A stretch of 64,000 bases of DNA from Acanthornis magna. Taxonomy: Eukaryota > Chordata > Aves > Passeriformes > Acanthizidae. The stretch lies in contig JAWUZG010000159.1 of assembly GCA_036785705.1 (NCBI GenBank), forward strand, positions 2,728,001 to 2,792,000. Reading direction: 5' to 3'. The position numbers and the translations under genes were made by a program. Each line of letters starts with the position of its first letter. The first letter of the stretch is position 1. The notes below the pieces were generated by a model that was not told where the DNA came from, ran no database searches, and saw only the letters and a program-made list of their open reading frames with translations. Of the stretch, positions 1 through 11,170 are shown piece after piece.

Positions 1-2790
1 TGAATATGCTGCTGTAATAAATCTTTTCAGCTTTTAATTTCAATTCAAGAAAGACCTTGGTTGAGAATATCTTCTTTTCCAGTAACCTTCCCCTGTCTCA
101 GACATGCCCACACCACCATCTGACACAGCCTTGTCAGTCAGGAAGGTGAAGAGGTTCCACCACCACCCCACACCACAAGGCTCAAAAAAATTCTTTTGCA
201 GATCCAGAAAGAGCAGTTCTACCTGTTGCAATGATCATTTGGAGAGGGGGGTGATAAATCTCATTAAGCTGTAACAAAAAAAAAAATGTTGACCGGTGAA
301 ATTTGAGCTCACACTGGGAAGATTTCTCCCTTACAATTTTTTGGGGGAGACAGCGTGAAGGTGGAGGTGGGCTCAGTTCTCCGCAGGATTTTGTTCCCAC
401 AGCTCAGGAGGAGGATGGAGCACAGTAAAGTATCCACGAAAGAGAGATTTGATTTATAAGTGAAGCATCAGCAAATGTCTTAAAAGGTCTCCTGAGAGTT
501 TGTAATACTCTGGAAGAGCTGAGAGTAATAAAATGGAATAAAATCAATGACAGAGCCAAGTTTCTATCCTGAGCAGCACACCAGAACAGTGTGTGCTGCT
601 TCCTGTGGGCAGAGGGGACCCTGCAGTGGGGTCTGAAGGCTTTGTCCCCTCCAAGGTGAGGAGCTGGGCATGGTCCAACTCATGCTGAGGTCTGGTGACC
701 TTCACCAGGAGAGCAGGTGCTCCACCAGGTATCAGAAACCTCCTCCTGATCATTCCAGGATCACTTGGCACTCTTGGGATTACCCGGAGACTTTAATTGT
801 CCCTTTGTCTTTTAGATGATCATGAACTGTAGATTTATTCAGAGGTTTGGATGGTGACTAGAATGAAGATAATATCTAGGTTTCTTGTAGAAATATCAGA
901 TGCTGGGAAATGGGTCTATAAATAACACAATTTTGTGCAAAGGAATATTTGTTGGTTGTGATTTATGAATTGGAATTATGGATCCCATCAAAGGAGTGCT
1001 GGAGAGCCAGTTACTAGAGCACACAGACATCACCAGTTTGGGTCTGCAAGTGATGAGCTGGTAGTGTCCTCTCTGGCAGGAGATGAGAAATGTTACAGCT
1101 CTCATTTTGCTGGGAAAGAAAAAATCCCAGCTACGATCTCATCCATCTTTCCCTGCATATGGAGCATTATCAGCAAGTTTGGACGGCAGCACCTGACACT
1201 TCCAGGCTGGCCTGATAACACACCTCCCATCCCCGACCCGTGCCAGACAAACGTGGAGCAGCTCCACAAAGCTTTCGTGGTTCAGGTCTGTGGAAAAGAG
1301 CAATCCACGGTTTTTGTGGGTGAACACATGCAAAGCAGCACAGAAATCACCACAAACCAAAAATCAGTGTCTCTGCAGCCTTTAGGCCAGGGCTAGCACT
1401 GGCCAGGGTTACAGCAGCCTGATGAGACCTGAGTTTCTCTGGTTTCTCTCTAGTTTCAAGCACAGCGGGGTGAAGGCAAAACCCCCTTTGCAAATTTGTG
1501 GTCCTGCTAATTTTTTGGGTTGATTCAATCAGCATTGTGCTGTTGCATATGTTTTCCCTAAAGGGCCTGCCCAGGGCTCTTACCAGCACAGTGAGGGAAA
1601 AATTACTTTTTGCATTATAATTCCTAGTTTGAAATGAACGTTGCAGTCATTTTAAACAGGCTTAGCTTAGACTTGGTGAAATCTTTGGTTCAGCCTGATC
1701 TGTCTGCTTTAAGGCTGTCAAACTGAAAGGAATTAAAACTCAGAGAAAATTATTTAGAAAAGAAAACGCAACTTGGCAATTTAACTTTGCTACAGGGATG
1801 AAGTTTTAAGAAATGATTTGCAGTTTGGGTGTCTTTCGGCTTGGGAGCCTGAGGTTGGACTCATTAAAGAAAAACAATTTTCAGAAAATACTGAACACCT
1901 ACCTTTAAAAAAGCTATTCTCAGCAAGCAGGTAAAGGTGGTATGTTTGAAAGGCTTGAATCAGCCTTAAATTAAAAAATAATAAAAATTAGGCCAAGTAC
2001 AACAGAGCAACTGCCATAGTCCATGAGCAGCAAGGCCGAAAGCACATCCAAGAAGAGGAAACACTAATGTAAAGGCAGCAGGGATGCTCATGTTAGAAGG
2101 AGATGGAAATAAACAGGATTTTAAATTATTCTAAAGCCGTAGTCACAGAATAGTGGCAAAACAAGAGGTGGACAATATTCCTTGGTTATGAGACCATGGA
2201 CAGAGACCATGAGGTCTCCAGGATTTTGGGATTTGTTGCTCTTAGTTGTGAAATAATGTAAACTGGAGGACTTCTAAAGGGATCTGGCTGGGTGACTTCC
2301 CTTCAAGATGATCATTTTGATGATGTTGGGACTCTTCTGGTTCAAGAAAGATGAATTAGGGAATTCAGAGTCCTAGAAGGGCATCTCATCTTTTAATTTA
2401 AATTTAAATAAATAAATCATTGGGAATAAAAACAGAGGGATATGATGTCATCTCCAGATTTAAATAAAATGCTGAACCTAACTAAAACCCACTGATGGTG
2501 AAAAAGAAGCTAGGTGTTCAAAATTAATCCCATTATTGTGCTCTAAAGCACTATAAATAAATACAGGGGTTTTGGCAAATCCTGTTATTTTCATGCTACC
2601 CTTTCTCCTATTTCATAGCTGTTTTTTACTTCTTATATTAAACACCCACTTTAGAAGAAAGATGAACTCCCTCTTAGTGACGTTCAGAAGCTCACAACCT
2701 TCAGGGTCTGGCGAGGGAGGTTTTTTTGGGGGATCTGTAGGAATCAGCAAAGGGGTGCCGGGGAATCCCTGTGTGTGAGCAGCCCTTCAG
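1..2790. other. Non-coding stretch, no recognised feature
   Basis: I see no gene, known repeat or clear regulatory island here. A 143-codon ORF (965-1396, +) overlaps an antisense ORF and has no recognisable domain. A short AT-rich run of TTTAAAT/AAATAAAT units lies at about 2391-2420. Confidence 0.6.
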
Positions 2791-2799
2791 GCCGGGTCA

Positions 2800-3060
2800 T
2801 GCGTGGCCAGGCAGTGCTGCAGCAAGCTGATATTGCATTTGCAGGATGATAATCTCATGCTGATCAATTCAGAGCCCGGGCCGAGCGCATCCTGCAATCC
2901 CCGCGCGCGCAGAATAATAACGGCGCTTCCCGAGCGGCCCCATTCATTCCAGTGGGACTCTCTTGTAATCAATATATTTGTTTCCAAATTATAGTGTTAT
3001 TGGTCCAACTTGATCTTTATTCCTGCGAACCAATTGCATGTGCAGAAGGCCTGGAAACGA
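2800..3060. promoter_or_regulatory. Candidate conserved non-coding element
   Basis: A CpG-containing core (about 2876-2940, with several CG dinucleotides and a CGCGCGCG-type run) is flanked by AT-rich sequence with ATCAATAT and TTGTTTCC words. Isolated CpGs outside a CpG island are usually lost in vertebrate DNA, so their retention hints at constraint. There is no usable ORF. The boundaries are by eye and conservation was not tested. Confidence 0.3.
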
Positions 3061-3934
3061 TGCCACAGCCGGGGCTGCTCTCTTCCCACTCCCATTGTTC
3101 CAGGACTCCCGTCCTCGGAGTTATTGTTCAGGCTGCCAGTTATCTCCGAGTGCTCCCAGCAGATGTTGGGGGGAGGGGGCAATTTATTTATTTCTTTTTA
3201 TGAAGTTTGCCTCTTTATGGACCAGTCCTGACAAGAGATTAATTCTCTCTGCTCTCCCCTACGCTGTGTTTTGTCTCTTTAAGTTGGAAAATATTTAGAG
3301 AGGAAAAAATGCGTTTTCTTGCTGTTCAAAATAATAATAATTTGCCTGTGGAAATTTCTTACTGACTTGAAAGGGAGCCCTAAATTTGCCGATAGTAAAT
3401 AAGGGACAATCCTGCTCTCACTACAGTCAGCACAGCTGTTCTTGAAGGGTTTCATGGGCACTGATTTGGATGCAGAGGGGTCCACAATGAGGTGTTTTTG
3501 GTTTAGGAACATCCACCAAAGTCCAGCATTTATTTTTATCTGTGGTGGAACAAAACCAAAGAATTTGGGATCCGTTTTTGACGACATAGGATTGTTCCAA
3601 CATACTAGCTTTCAAATCAAATCCTAGTTATCATTAGAAGGTTTCTTAAGATTTGGAAGCTTTGGATATTCTTTATGGATAGAGGAGACTTTTGAGCCAT
3701 AGCCTGGTCTCTGGGGTGGTTTTCCTGGTCATAAGAAATGCAAGGTTAAAGCTCCTTCTGAAGAAGAGTTTTTCACTCTACATCTTCTTGATGATCCACT
3801 CAACCCCAAATCCAGTGATGGGATGTGACAGTTCTCTCTTTTCTGCTCTCTCGTGTGCACATGAGGAATGAGCAGGGAAGCCCAGAAGAAAGCTGGCTGA
3901 CGTGGATTTGTCTCCATGGAGCATTTCACCCTTG
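3061..3934. other. Non-coding stretch, no recognised feature
   Basis: Nothing supportable is seen between the candidate element at 2.8-3.06 kb and the CR1 fragment. Short ORFs on both strands here show no domain. Confidence 0.55.
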
Positions 3935-4130
3935 ATCATAGAATCACAGAACCACAGAATTGTTTGGGTTGGAAGGGACATTAAAGCTCATTTCATTCCA
4001 AGCCCCTGCCATGGGTAGGGACACCTTCCACTATCCCAGGTTGCTCCAAGCCCTGTCCAGCTCAGCCTTAAACACTTCCAGGGATGGAGTATCCAATTAT
4101 TCATCCTGTTTTGGTGACACCTCATGAAGA
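3935..4130 (-). mobile_element. CR1 LINE 3'-end fragment
   Basis: The plus strand begins with ATCATAGAATCACAGAA-like repeats, the complement of the CR1 3' octamer tail. It continues with the TTTGGGTTGGAAGGGACA block, the 'CCCTGCCATGGGTAGGGACACC' region and 'CACTTCCAGGGATGG', so the element lies on the minus strand. It is heavily 5'-truncated, as avian CR1 copies usually are, and carries no reverse transcriptase. Similarity fades after about 4100. This is one of the clearest signs of avian origin. Confidence 0.88.
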
Positions 4131-4419
4131 GGACAATGTCCCAGCCAGTTCTGCTTTGGTGCAGGTGACAGTGTAGAACTTCCCAACGAATGAAGCCTAT
4201 GGGATACCCATGGAGAGCTCCTTCACACTTTGGGAAGTTCACATCCCATCCAAAGTTGCCTTAGCTCCCTGCCTAGCCCTAACATTATTTCTGAATACTT
4301 AACCAGCAACCAAACAAAATGAAAAATAATCCACGCCATGCCTTGATTAGGGATTAGAAATGTTAACTGGCCAGTGCCTTTTCCTGCAGGGGCACGCAGC
4401 CCCTACACCTTTAATTAGG

Positions 4420-4790
4420 GTAGCCCGTGGTCCTTGCCATAAAGCTGATAAGTAATAAATAGCTGCCTTTGTCACATGCAAGTTCAGCATTGTGAAACGG
4501 CACACGGACGGCTTTAAAAAGCCTTTGATTAAACCCAGCACTACAGTAAATCTACAAACACAGAGGAAAGAAAAGAAGCTATTTAGTCTGTGCCAGTTCC
4601 CGGCATTAAGTATGCAAATTTCTCGGTGTCTTCAGCTCCCAAGAACAGCAGGCGCTGAATGCAGCAGCAGCAGCAAGCGGCACGACATCATTCATTTCAA
4701 TCATTAAAACAAAAGCGGGATAAATCGCTACCTAATTTGTAAAATATGCTTATCATATAGGCTCTTTGGTCTTTAAGAAAAGCACCAGCT
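4420..4790. promoter_or_regulatory. Candidate conserved non-coding element with octamer site
   Basis: This AT-rich, low-CpG block contains a perfect POU octamer, ATGCAAAT, at 4612-4619. It also has a CAGCAGCAGCAG run and ATCATT/TCATTA-type words. There is no ORF of note. Its texture (unique sequence, AT-rich, with scattered CpGs) resembles vertebrate enhancers near developmental genes. Neither conservation nor activity can be shown here. Confidence 0.3.
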
Positions 4791-4879
4791 GAATGAGAAT
4801 CACTGAATTATTTTGGAAAAAAAAAAAATCATAGAATCAATTCTGGTTTTCCCCCTTCTCACAATGATTGTTCTTTTAT

Positions 4880-5058
4880 TTCTTTTTCCCTTCCCTCCCC
4901 TCCCCTTCCCACTCTTCTCTTTCCCCTTCCCCTTCCCCTTCCCCTTCCCTTTCCCTTTCCCTTTCCCTTTCCCTTTCCCTTTCCCTTTCCCTTTCCCTTT
5001 CCCTTTCCCTTTCCCTTTCCCCTTCCCTTTTCCCTTTCTTTCTCTGTTTCCCTTCCCA
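4880..5058. repeat. (TTCCCC)n/(TTCCCT)n hexanucleotide array
   Basis: An uninterrupted polypyrimidine tract on the plus strand. Four TTCCCC units (4921-4944) are followed by twelve perfect TTCCCT units (4945-5016), one TTCCCC, then degenerate C/T sequence. The PFPFPF and GKGKGK reading frames that run through it are artefacts of the repeat. A CATAGAATCA word just upstream (about 4829-4839) could be a remnant CR1 tail. Confidence 0.95.
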
Positions 5059-5929
5059 GTTTCAGGTAAAACCTATCTGTAGCCTTCTCTAAAGCTCTCA
5101 CACCAAACCTAGGGAAAATTAGAGTCTTTTTTTCCTGAACATGCAAAACTCAACATTCCTAGCTCTGTCTTCTCACTTCCTTTTTCCAAAAAAAAAAAGC
5201 AGAGTAGCACTGACCAAAGCCCAGCCTGGAGCTCTGTGCTGGACATCACCCGTGTCCCCTCTCCCACTGTCCCCTCCAGCAGCCCCCAATGCCATCCTGG
5301 TGCAGTTGCTCAGCAATTCCTCCCTGCATGGGAAAATGCATATCCAGAGAGCCTGATCCTGCATCCTGCCGGGAGCTGCCTGCCCAGGGAGCCCCTGGGT
5401 GCCTCATCACTCCTGCACAGAGGGACGAGCTGTCTCTGGCCTCTGTCCCCAACCCCTGGTGCTCAGCTCAGATCCCATCCCTCCTCACAAACAGCAGCAG
5501 TGAGGATTATTGGTACCCAGGGAGCATCACCGCTGGATCCATAAAAAGGCTAAATTCTCCCCCATCTGAATGCGCGGTGGCCTGCAGGTGACCTCTTTTC
5601 CCAATTAGATTGTTCCTTTCATGTGCACTTCTCCAGCCTCTCTGGGTGGCTGTGTGGGGTGCAGGGGACACAAAAACTCACAGAAGCTATCCCTATAACC
5701 TGTCCCTGCCTATGTGGCTCCTCTGCCTGCGCTCCACGACGTGTGTGTGACGAGAAACGGGGCCAACAACCCTGCTCTTGTATGAAAAGTGTCCTTTGAT
5801 GCTTCCCCAGCTGTTCAGCCATTCAGCTGTTCCAGGATAGTGCCTCTGGCAGTACAGCTCCCCGCTGTGGCTATGCTGGGGCGTCAGCAGATGGAGCATA
5901 TCGTGGTTATTGAAGCTGGATGCAGTGGC
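5059..5929. other. Non-coding stretch, no recognised feature
   Basis: Moderately GC-rich sequence with overlapping short ORFs on both strands and no recognisable domain or repeat family. Confidence 0.55.
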
Positions 5930-6110
5930 TGTCAGCAGCCTTGCATTGCCTGGCATATGCAAATCGATCCCCGGCATCTGGTTGTGTCTCGGGCTGGCCA
6001 CGTTCGAAATACGAAAATAAACCTCTCGGTTTGGGAGCCCCACTGACCACGGATTGGATGTAACCCTGCAAGAGTCACTGTTTGATTCATGATGTGGCGG
6101 ATAGGAAGCC
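5930..6110. promoter_or_regulatory. Candidate conserved non-coding element with octamer site
   Basis: This block carries a second perfect octamer, ATGCAAAT, at 5957-5964 inside ATATGCAAATCGAT. Several isolated CpGs follow, with ACGTTCGAAATACG-type sequence. It is unique sequence with no supported ORF. The call rests on motif and texture only. Confidence 0.28.
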
Positions 6111-6261
6111 AGGGAAGGACGATTTTTCAAAAGTAGTAGAAGTACAACTGGTGGTGAAAAATGCACACCTGACAGGTGAGCTGGGTGCTGCTGAGACAGG
6201 CGTGTGACAGCACCTGCACAGTGTCCCTGCACCGGGGCTGTTATCAGAACAGGGATTCAAA

Positions 6262-6510
6262 GGAAATAAGAGCCAATAGGCAGAAACTGATGCACAGGAA
6301 GTTCCACCTGAATATGAGGAAGAACCTCTTTCCTGTTGCAGTGACTGAGCGCTGGAACAGACTGCCCAGAGAGGATGTGGAGCCTCCCTCACTGGAGATA
6401 GCCCAGAACCATCTGGTACAATCCTGTGCTCTGAGGTGGCCCTGCTGGAGCAGGGAGGTTGGCCCAGGTGACCCACAGGGGTCCCTTCCAACCTGACCCA
6501 TTCTGTGAGA
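6262..6510 (+). mobile_element. CR1 LINE 3'-end fragment
   Basis: The sequence reads in the CR1 sense direction: 'GGCAGAAACTGATGCACAGG', 'AACATGAGGAAGAACCTC'-like text, 'CTGGAACAGACTGCCCAGAG' and 'GTCCCTTCCAACCTGACCC', ending with ATTCTGTGAGA. This is the distal ORF2/3'UTR part of an avian CR1 subfamily. It is 5'-truncated and non-coding. The overlapping 106-codon ORF (6176-6496) and 155-codon antisense ORF are shadows of the repeat. Confidence 0.9.
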
Positions 6511-6560
6511 ACTGTTCGATGCACCTCAGATGCCTGTGACACCTTTTGCTTCATTTTGGT

Positions 6561-6660
6561 ATCACTGAATCATAGATATCCTGAATTGGAAAGGAGACAC
6601 AAAGATCATCAAGTCCAACTCCTGGCCTTGCACAGGATAACCTTAAGAATAACACCTTAG
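6561..6660 (-). mobile_element. CR1 LINE 3'-end fragment
   Basis: The block starts ATCACTGAATCATAGATATCC and continues 'AAGATCATCAAGTCCAACTCC' and 'TGGCCTTGCACAGGATAACC', the complement of another CR1 3'-end subfamily. It faces the plus-strand copy at 6262-6510 tail to tail, about 50 bp away. Confidence 0.82.
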
Positions 6661-8308
6661 GATGTTTAGCTTGTTTTTGGCAGAACAGTCAAAAAAGGGA
6701 AATTAAATGGTAGTTTATCGCCAACATTTTTCAGGGTGGCCATGTGTCACCCAGTCAGTCAGCAGATGGGCAAGCCAAGTGCTCAAAAAATCCAGCCCAC
6801 CTTGGTGCACCAGTTATAAGCTTTACACCTCTCTATATGGAGCTCACAGTCCTGTCAGTGTCTACAAATTTCATGTGACCCTCTACAGCCAGACCTCATA
6901 ACTGCCCTGTCGAGTCTGAGAAAGGATTTTCAGCCCCAGTGCCTGTAGGATGGTGACCCTTACCACTGCTGTATTGAAGAGCACTGAGATGTTCTTGCAT
7001 TAAAGAACATCATTTCAAACCACCCAAAAAACCCCAGCTTGACACCAGAGCGCTGCATTCAGACACAGATCATAGACCACTGATATTAAATGCTGTGGTG
7101 TGCAGGTACTGCAGGTGTCAGTGCCACACCTCGCAGGTACAGCCAAGGATAACCCCACTCTTCCTTCCTGGGGCAGGTTGAGAAATTGATGGTACAGAAC
7201 AGCCACCCAGAGTTTTCTTTGCTTCTCCTCTGCAGATGGAACGTGTTCTCTCCTCCCTCGGGTTCCTCCTGCTGGGAGTGGAACCACATCATCCCAGGGC
7301 ACTGCGCAGCCGAGGGATGCCTCGGGCTCTGCTGTGGCACATCAGATCTCCCCTCCTCGGCCTGGCAGTCTGATTGTTCTTTTATTTCTCTGTTCTTTCA
7401 TTATGGCACCCTCTGCCATGCCAGTGCCTTGCCCAGCTCCTGCCTGCTCCTGCGCTTCGTCCTCGGCTCCTTTCGCGCATCACAGGAACATGAAAGGGGG
7501 GGAAGGAAGAGAAATAACACCCTGAATATTGTGCCTTCTAATTAGGCTGGCAGTGATCAAACAGCTTCTCAGGAGCACACAGTGTAAGGTTTGATGCCAC
7601 AAGGCTTTCCATCCATGCCCCTTACTGCCAGAGGAAAAACAAGTTCCATCCTCATGGAACTCCCGTGGTCTCCTGAGGTCACAGAGGAGCTTTAACTGAT
7701 CCAGAAAGACCTGGAGGGAGAAGGGGAAATCCAAATTCCTTCCCCACCTTTGCTGACAGTGTCCTCACCGTAAAGGGACTTGTAGAAACTTCAGCAGCAC
7801 AAGCTGTTCCTGTGATGTTGTTGTATAAATATGTTTTATGTATAAATATGCATTTGAATCCGTGTTTGGACTCAAACCTGTCTGTTCATCCAGCTGTCGA
7901 GTAACCTCTGCAAACAGCAGGGTCCTTCGTGACAGATTGAAACCGAGAAAACCGCTGCCTGTTCTGCAAAACATATTTAATTTGTTAAAGATATGGGAAC
8001 TTTGTTGAATTAATAAGATGTGCTAGAGAAGGGAGCCACTCTCCGAAGAGCTGAATCCTGGTTACAAGTGCAGTTTGCAGCTTGCTGGTAATCCTGCAAT
8101 TAAAGCTACAGTACCAGCGTATCACAAAAATGGGATTTGCATAATTTGAAATTTGAGGAAAATCTCTAAATACTTTAATTTTGATAGAAACTGTTTCCAC
8201 TGCTGACATGTGTCTACACCTATAATTTCGGTTGATAAATTGCTGTAATTTCTCCTCCATTTCATGTTCTTTCTAACATTAATTGTCAGTTGTAGAGTAA
8301 AACAGTAG
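6661..8308. other. Non-coding stretch, no recognised feature
   Basis: No gene or known repeat is seen. A 12-bp word, TGTATAAATATG, occurs twice 17 bp apart (7822-7833 and 7839-7850). Sequence from about 7980 to 8290 is AT-rich and could be regulatory, but the evidence is too thin for a call. Confidence 0.5.
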
Positions 8309-8332
8309 AAAGAGAGAGAGAGAGGGAGAGAA
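8309..8332. repeat. (GA)n microsatellite
   Basis: GAAAGAGAGAGAGAGAGGGA-type run with minor interruptions. Confidence 0.85.
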
Positions 8333-8403
8333 TAATGTCATTGTGCTTTTGTGGTGTGAATAGCCTTCCGAGGAATGATTATCTTCCACACAGATGCAAA
8401 CAG

Positions 8404-8432
8404 AAAAAAAAAAAGAGAGAGATAGAGAGAGA
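8404..8432. repeat. A-tract plus (GA)n microsatellite
   Basis: An A-run continues into GAGAGAGATAGAGAGAGA. It is the second GA tract within 100 bp. Confidence 0.85.
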
Positions 8433-8908
8433 CCCCTCGGTTTGCATAAAACTACAGTGACGGGCATCAGTGTCTCACTGTGAGATAGGGAAACAAGGAG
8501 TTAAAGGCAGGTAAGTGTACCTGGGAGTGAGTGTAGATATTTTTCAGGCTGCTAGGAGGAAAGAGGGACTTTGCACAGGGGTGTGGAGCTGCAGAGGATG
8601 CCTGGGGATGCAGGATCGCAGGGATTGAATCCTCTGTGTCAGCCATCTGTCCCAAACGAGACCCTCCCAGAGCCACCAGCAGTGAGGGACTCACCTGGCT
8701 GGGTTTTCCAGGAGGAAAACTGAGGGGAATAAAGGCAAGCAGTGAGTCCTAGCACGGAGCAGCTTCACAGCACCTCCTCCACCCATGACCTGCTCCTCCA
8801 CCCATCCCACCTCCCCAAATGCCACTTTTCAAGCTACTTTTAAATAAAATACCCTTTCAAACAGAGGGCTAGTGGTACTAAATTATTCCATTAATTTATT
8901 ATTCATGA
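8433..8908. other. Non-coding stretch, no recognised feature
   Basis: No gene, repeat family or regulatory island is recognised. A 75-codon minus-strand ORF is not supported. Confidence 0.55.
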
Positions 8909-8954
8909 TGAAAAATTATTCTAATAAACGGTGAAAAATTATTCTAATAACATT
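8909..8954. repeat. 23-bp tandem duplication
   Basis: TGAAAAATTATTCTAATAA occurs at 8909-8927 and again at 8932-8950, a perfect 19-bp match with a period of 23 bp. It lies in very AT-rich sequence. Confidence 0.85.
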
Positions 8955-9231
8955 CTATCCTATTAATATTCTGCAGCCAAGCAGTTAAAGTCACTTCCTG
9001 TGGCTGCTCCCCTCCTTAGCGCTGATCTATTTCTTACAGAGTTTATTGAAATTAAAATCTGCTTCTTTGGAAATGTGCTGCATTTAACAAAACCAGTGGG
9101 GGGAGATGAGCTGCGAGCGAGGAGAGAATCAGGCAGCGATTTTTCCCTTCTGCTGACAGAGCAGGGGGATGCCTGGCGGGGTGGGAGCTGGGCAGATCCA
9201 AACTGCAGAGTCAGGGATGGCCCAGCCTGGG

Positions 9232-9292
9232 TCACTTGGGTGCTGACCATGAATTCAATTAATTTAACCACTTGTCACGCTGACCATGAATT
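9232..9292. repeat. 37-bp period direct repeat
   Basis: The word GCTGACCATGAATT occurs at 9242-9255 and 9279-9292. The preceding CACTTG is also shared, giving a period of 37 bp with about 24 bp of near identity. Confidence 0.75.
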
Positions 9293-10919
9293 TATAGCAC
9301 CCAGTACTGCTAATCCAGTGTGTCCCTACATTTCCCAGTGTGGAGAGATGGCTCCTTGCCCATCCCTGTCCCTTGGCTGGAGTCCTGCAAGCTCCACTGC
9401 TGCAGATCCCTCAGAGCCCTGGGGTTGTGTCCCTTCTCACACCCCTGGTGCAGAAAGATTCCTAAAACCCAAGGAGCTGCACTGCCAGAGCCTGGACATC
9501 ACTGCCATGGGGTCCAGTGAGGTTGGACTCAAATTAAGGATCAGGCTGGGGACTCTGCTGTCACCTGGGCCCCAGGGACAGTCCAGGCAGCAGCGCGTGC
9601 CACTCCTCCTCCTGCAGCACTGGCACCACAGCCTGCCAGGCTCTGTGCCAGGGATATTTTCCTAATGGCTCCTCTGCCCGCTCTGCTTGCAGCCCTCCCT
9701 GCCTGCCAGCTGGCTGGGGTGGTCCTGGCCCCTCGCAGGCAGCTGGGCAGGTTTCGTGGGCGTGCAGGGCTCGGAGCTGTGTACAGGTGGCAGAGCAGCC
9801 CCAGCGCCTGGCACGAGGCTCCCCAGGACACTCTCTGGGTCCCCACTCAGGGCAAAGGGATGTGGGGGGCTGTGATGGAGGAATTCCTGGCTCCCAGAGC
9901 TTGTAAGTCCGCACAGCTGTCAAAAGTGTCCTGAGGAAGTGTTCTACAGAGACAGAGAGGTGTCTCAGGGTTTCTCTTGCGGCCGGACACAGCATTTGAG
10001 TGACTTCGGAGAGCTGACAGCAGATGAGCAGCTGCCACTGGGCAATTCTGAACCTGCCTGACCAGTCATTAAGGTGTCTTATCATCTGGATTTGCTCTCC
10101 CTGTCACCCATACAACTCAGAGGAGAAAAATGTCCAACTTTGCAGAGGAGCAGCACATCCATGCCTGAGGCTCTGTTGGCCATAGGTGCTGCTTTCCCCA
10201 AAACTTCCCTGCCCCGTCTTGGTTTTGTCTGGCTCCTGCACCATGCCAGAGTCAGATCATCGTCTGACATTCTCTTTTTCCCTACTTTTTTCTGATTGTC
10301 TCTACAAGCTTGGTAATTCCTTGCACATTATATCAGCTCCTTCCTGCACCTGCCCACCTGGCACAGGCAGTTTTGCCAACAGCACGGCAAATTAGATGCA
10401 CAAGTCTCTGTTAAATGTTCTGGTGGCTCAAAGTCCTGATGAAAAAACCAACCCCCAGGTGACATTATTGCAGCTTTAACAAGTAGTAAAAGGACTTCCT
10501 CTCAAAGGACTTTCACTGAAGCCATCTTCTTTTTTGTGTGTTCCTCCCTTGCAGCGTGGGTAATTAAAGGACCAACCAGAACTCAGAAGATTCCTCATCT
10601 TTTGCGTTTGAGGATATCTTTCACTCTATTTTTTCCCTCTTTTCTGATGGCATATTAGATCAAGCCATTAAGCAACATCCTCTGTTTCTCCTGAGAATAT
10701 TCATCGATAATAATGAATAGTACTTGCTCCAGGGCTGCCCCCTCCTTGCCCAGGAATATCACTGGTACACCATACAACCCTGTTGGAATAACTCTGGCAT
10801 TTGTTTTTATTTCTGAAATTCATTTAATGTGTAATTTTTTTTCTCTCTGGGATTGTGGAGGCCCTGCTTTGTTCCGGGTTTGGAAGCTGGCAGTCAGCTG
10901 CAGCTGGGAGTTTATCTGA
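9293..10919. other. GC-richer non-coding block
   Basis: From 9300 to 9900 the sequence is GC-rich, with long overlapping ORFs on both strands (221 codons at 9000-9665 +, 174 codons at 9561-10085 -). Opposite-strand open frames over the same GC-rich DNA are expected by chance, and neither shows a domain. The rest to 10.9 kb holds nothing I recognise. Confidence 0.5.
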
Positions 10920-11170
10920 TCCAGTGGGGAAAGAGGTTTACATTAAAGTAATGCACAAGTGGAAACTCTTTAATCCCGACTGACTGCGCCCCTGTACAAC
11001 TGCCTCACCTTAATTGCACATGGACCTGGCTGTATCAATGCATTTTGCTTTTTGCCCCAGCACAGTATACCTATTTAGCATGATAGCAGAACAAAATCAA
11101 AGTATTTGAAACAAAAATGCTTGATAATGCGCTATCTTTCCTAATCCCAGGCAGCAATCACAGAGCCAGG
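10920..11170. promoter_or_regulatory. Candidate conserved non-coding element
   Basis: Unique AT-rich sequence with isolated CpGs and homeodomain-like words (TTAATTGCAC, TATTTAGCATG, TTGATAATGCGC). There is no ORF of note. The call is by texture only. Confidence 0.25.

Noticed and set aside
965..1396. 143-codon + ORF
   Set aside because: No recognisable motif and an antisense ORF overlaps it; expected by chance in 64 kb.
2870..2945. CpG island promoter
   Set aside because: The CpG-rich part is far shorter than a CpG island and is flanked by AT-rich DNA; a conserved element is a better fit.
4813..5146. PFPFPF-, SLSLSL- and GKGKGK-type ORFs
   Set aside because: Direct products of the (TTCCCT)n array in different frames, not genes.
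6003..6013. GTTCGAAAT resembling a tRNA B box
   Set aside because: No matching A box at the right distance and no cloverleaf could be drawn.
9000..10085. 221-codon + ORF and overlapping 174-codon - ORF
   Set aside because: Both are open because the DNA is GC-rich; they overlap on opposite strands, show no domain and have no splice or promoter context.
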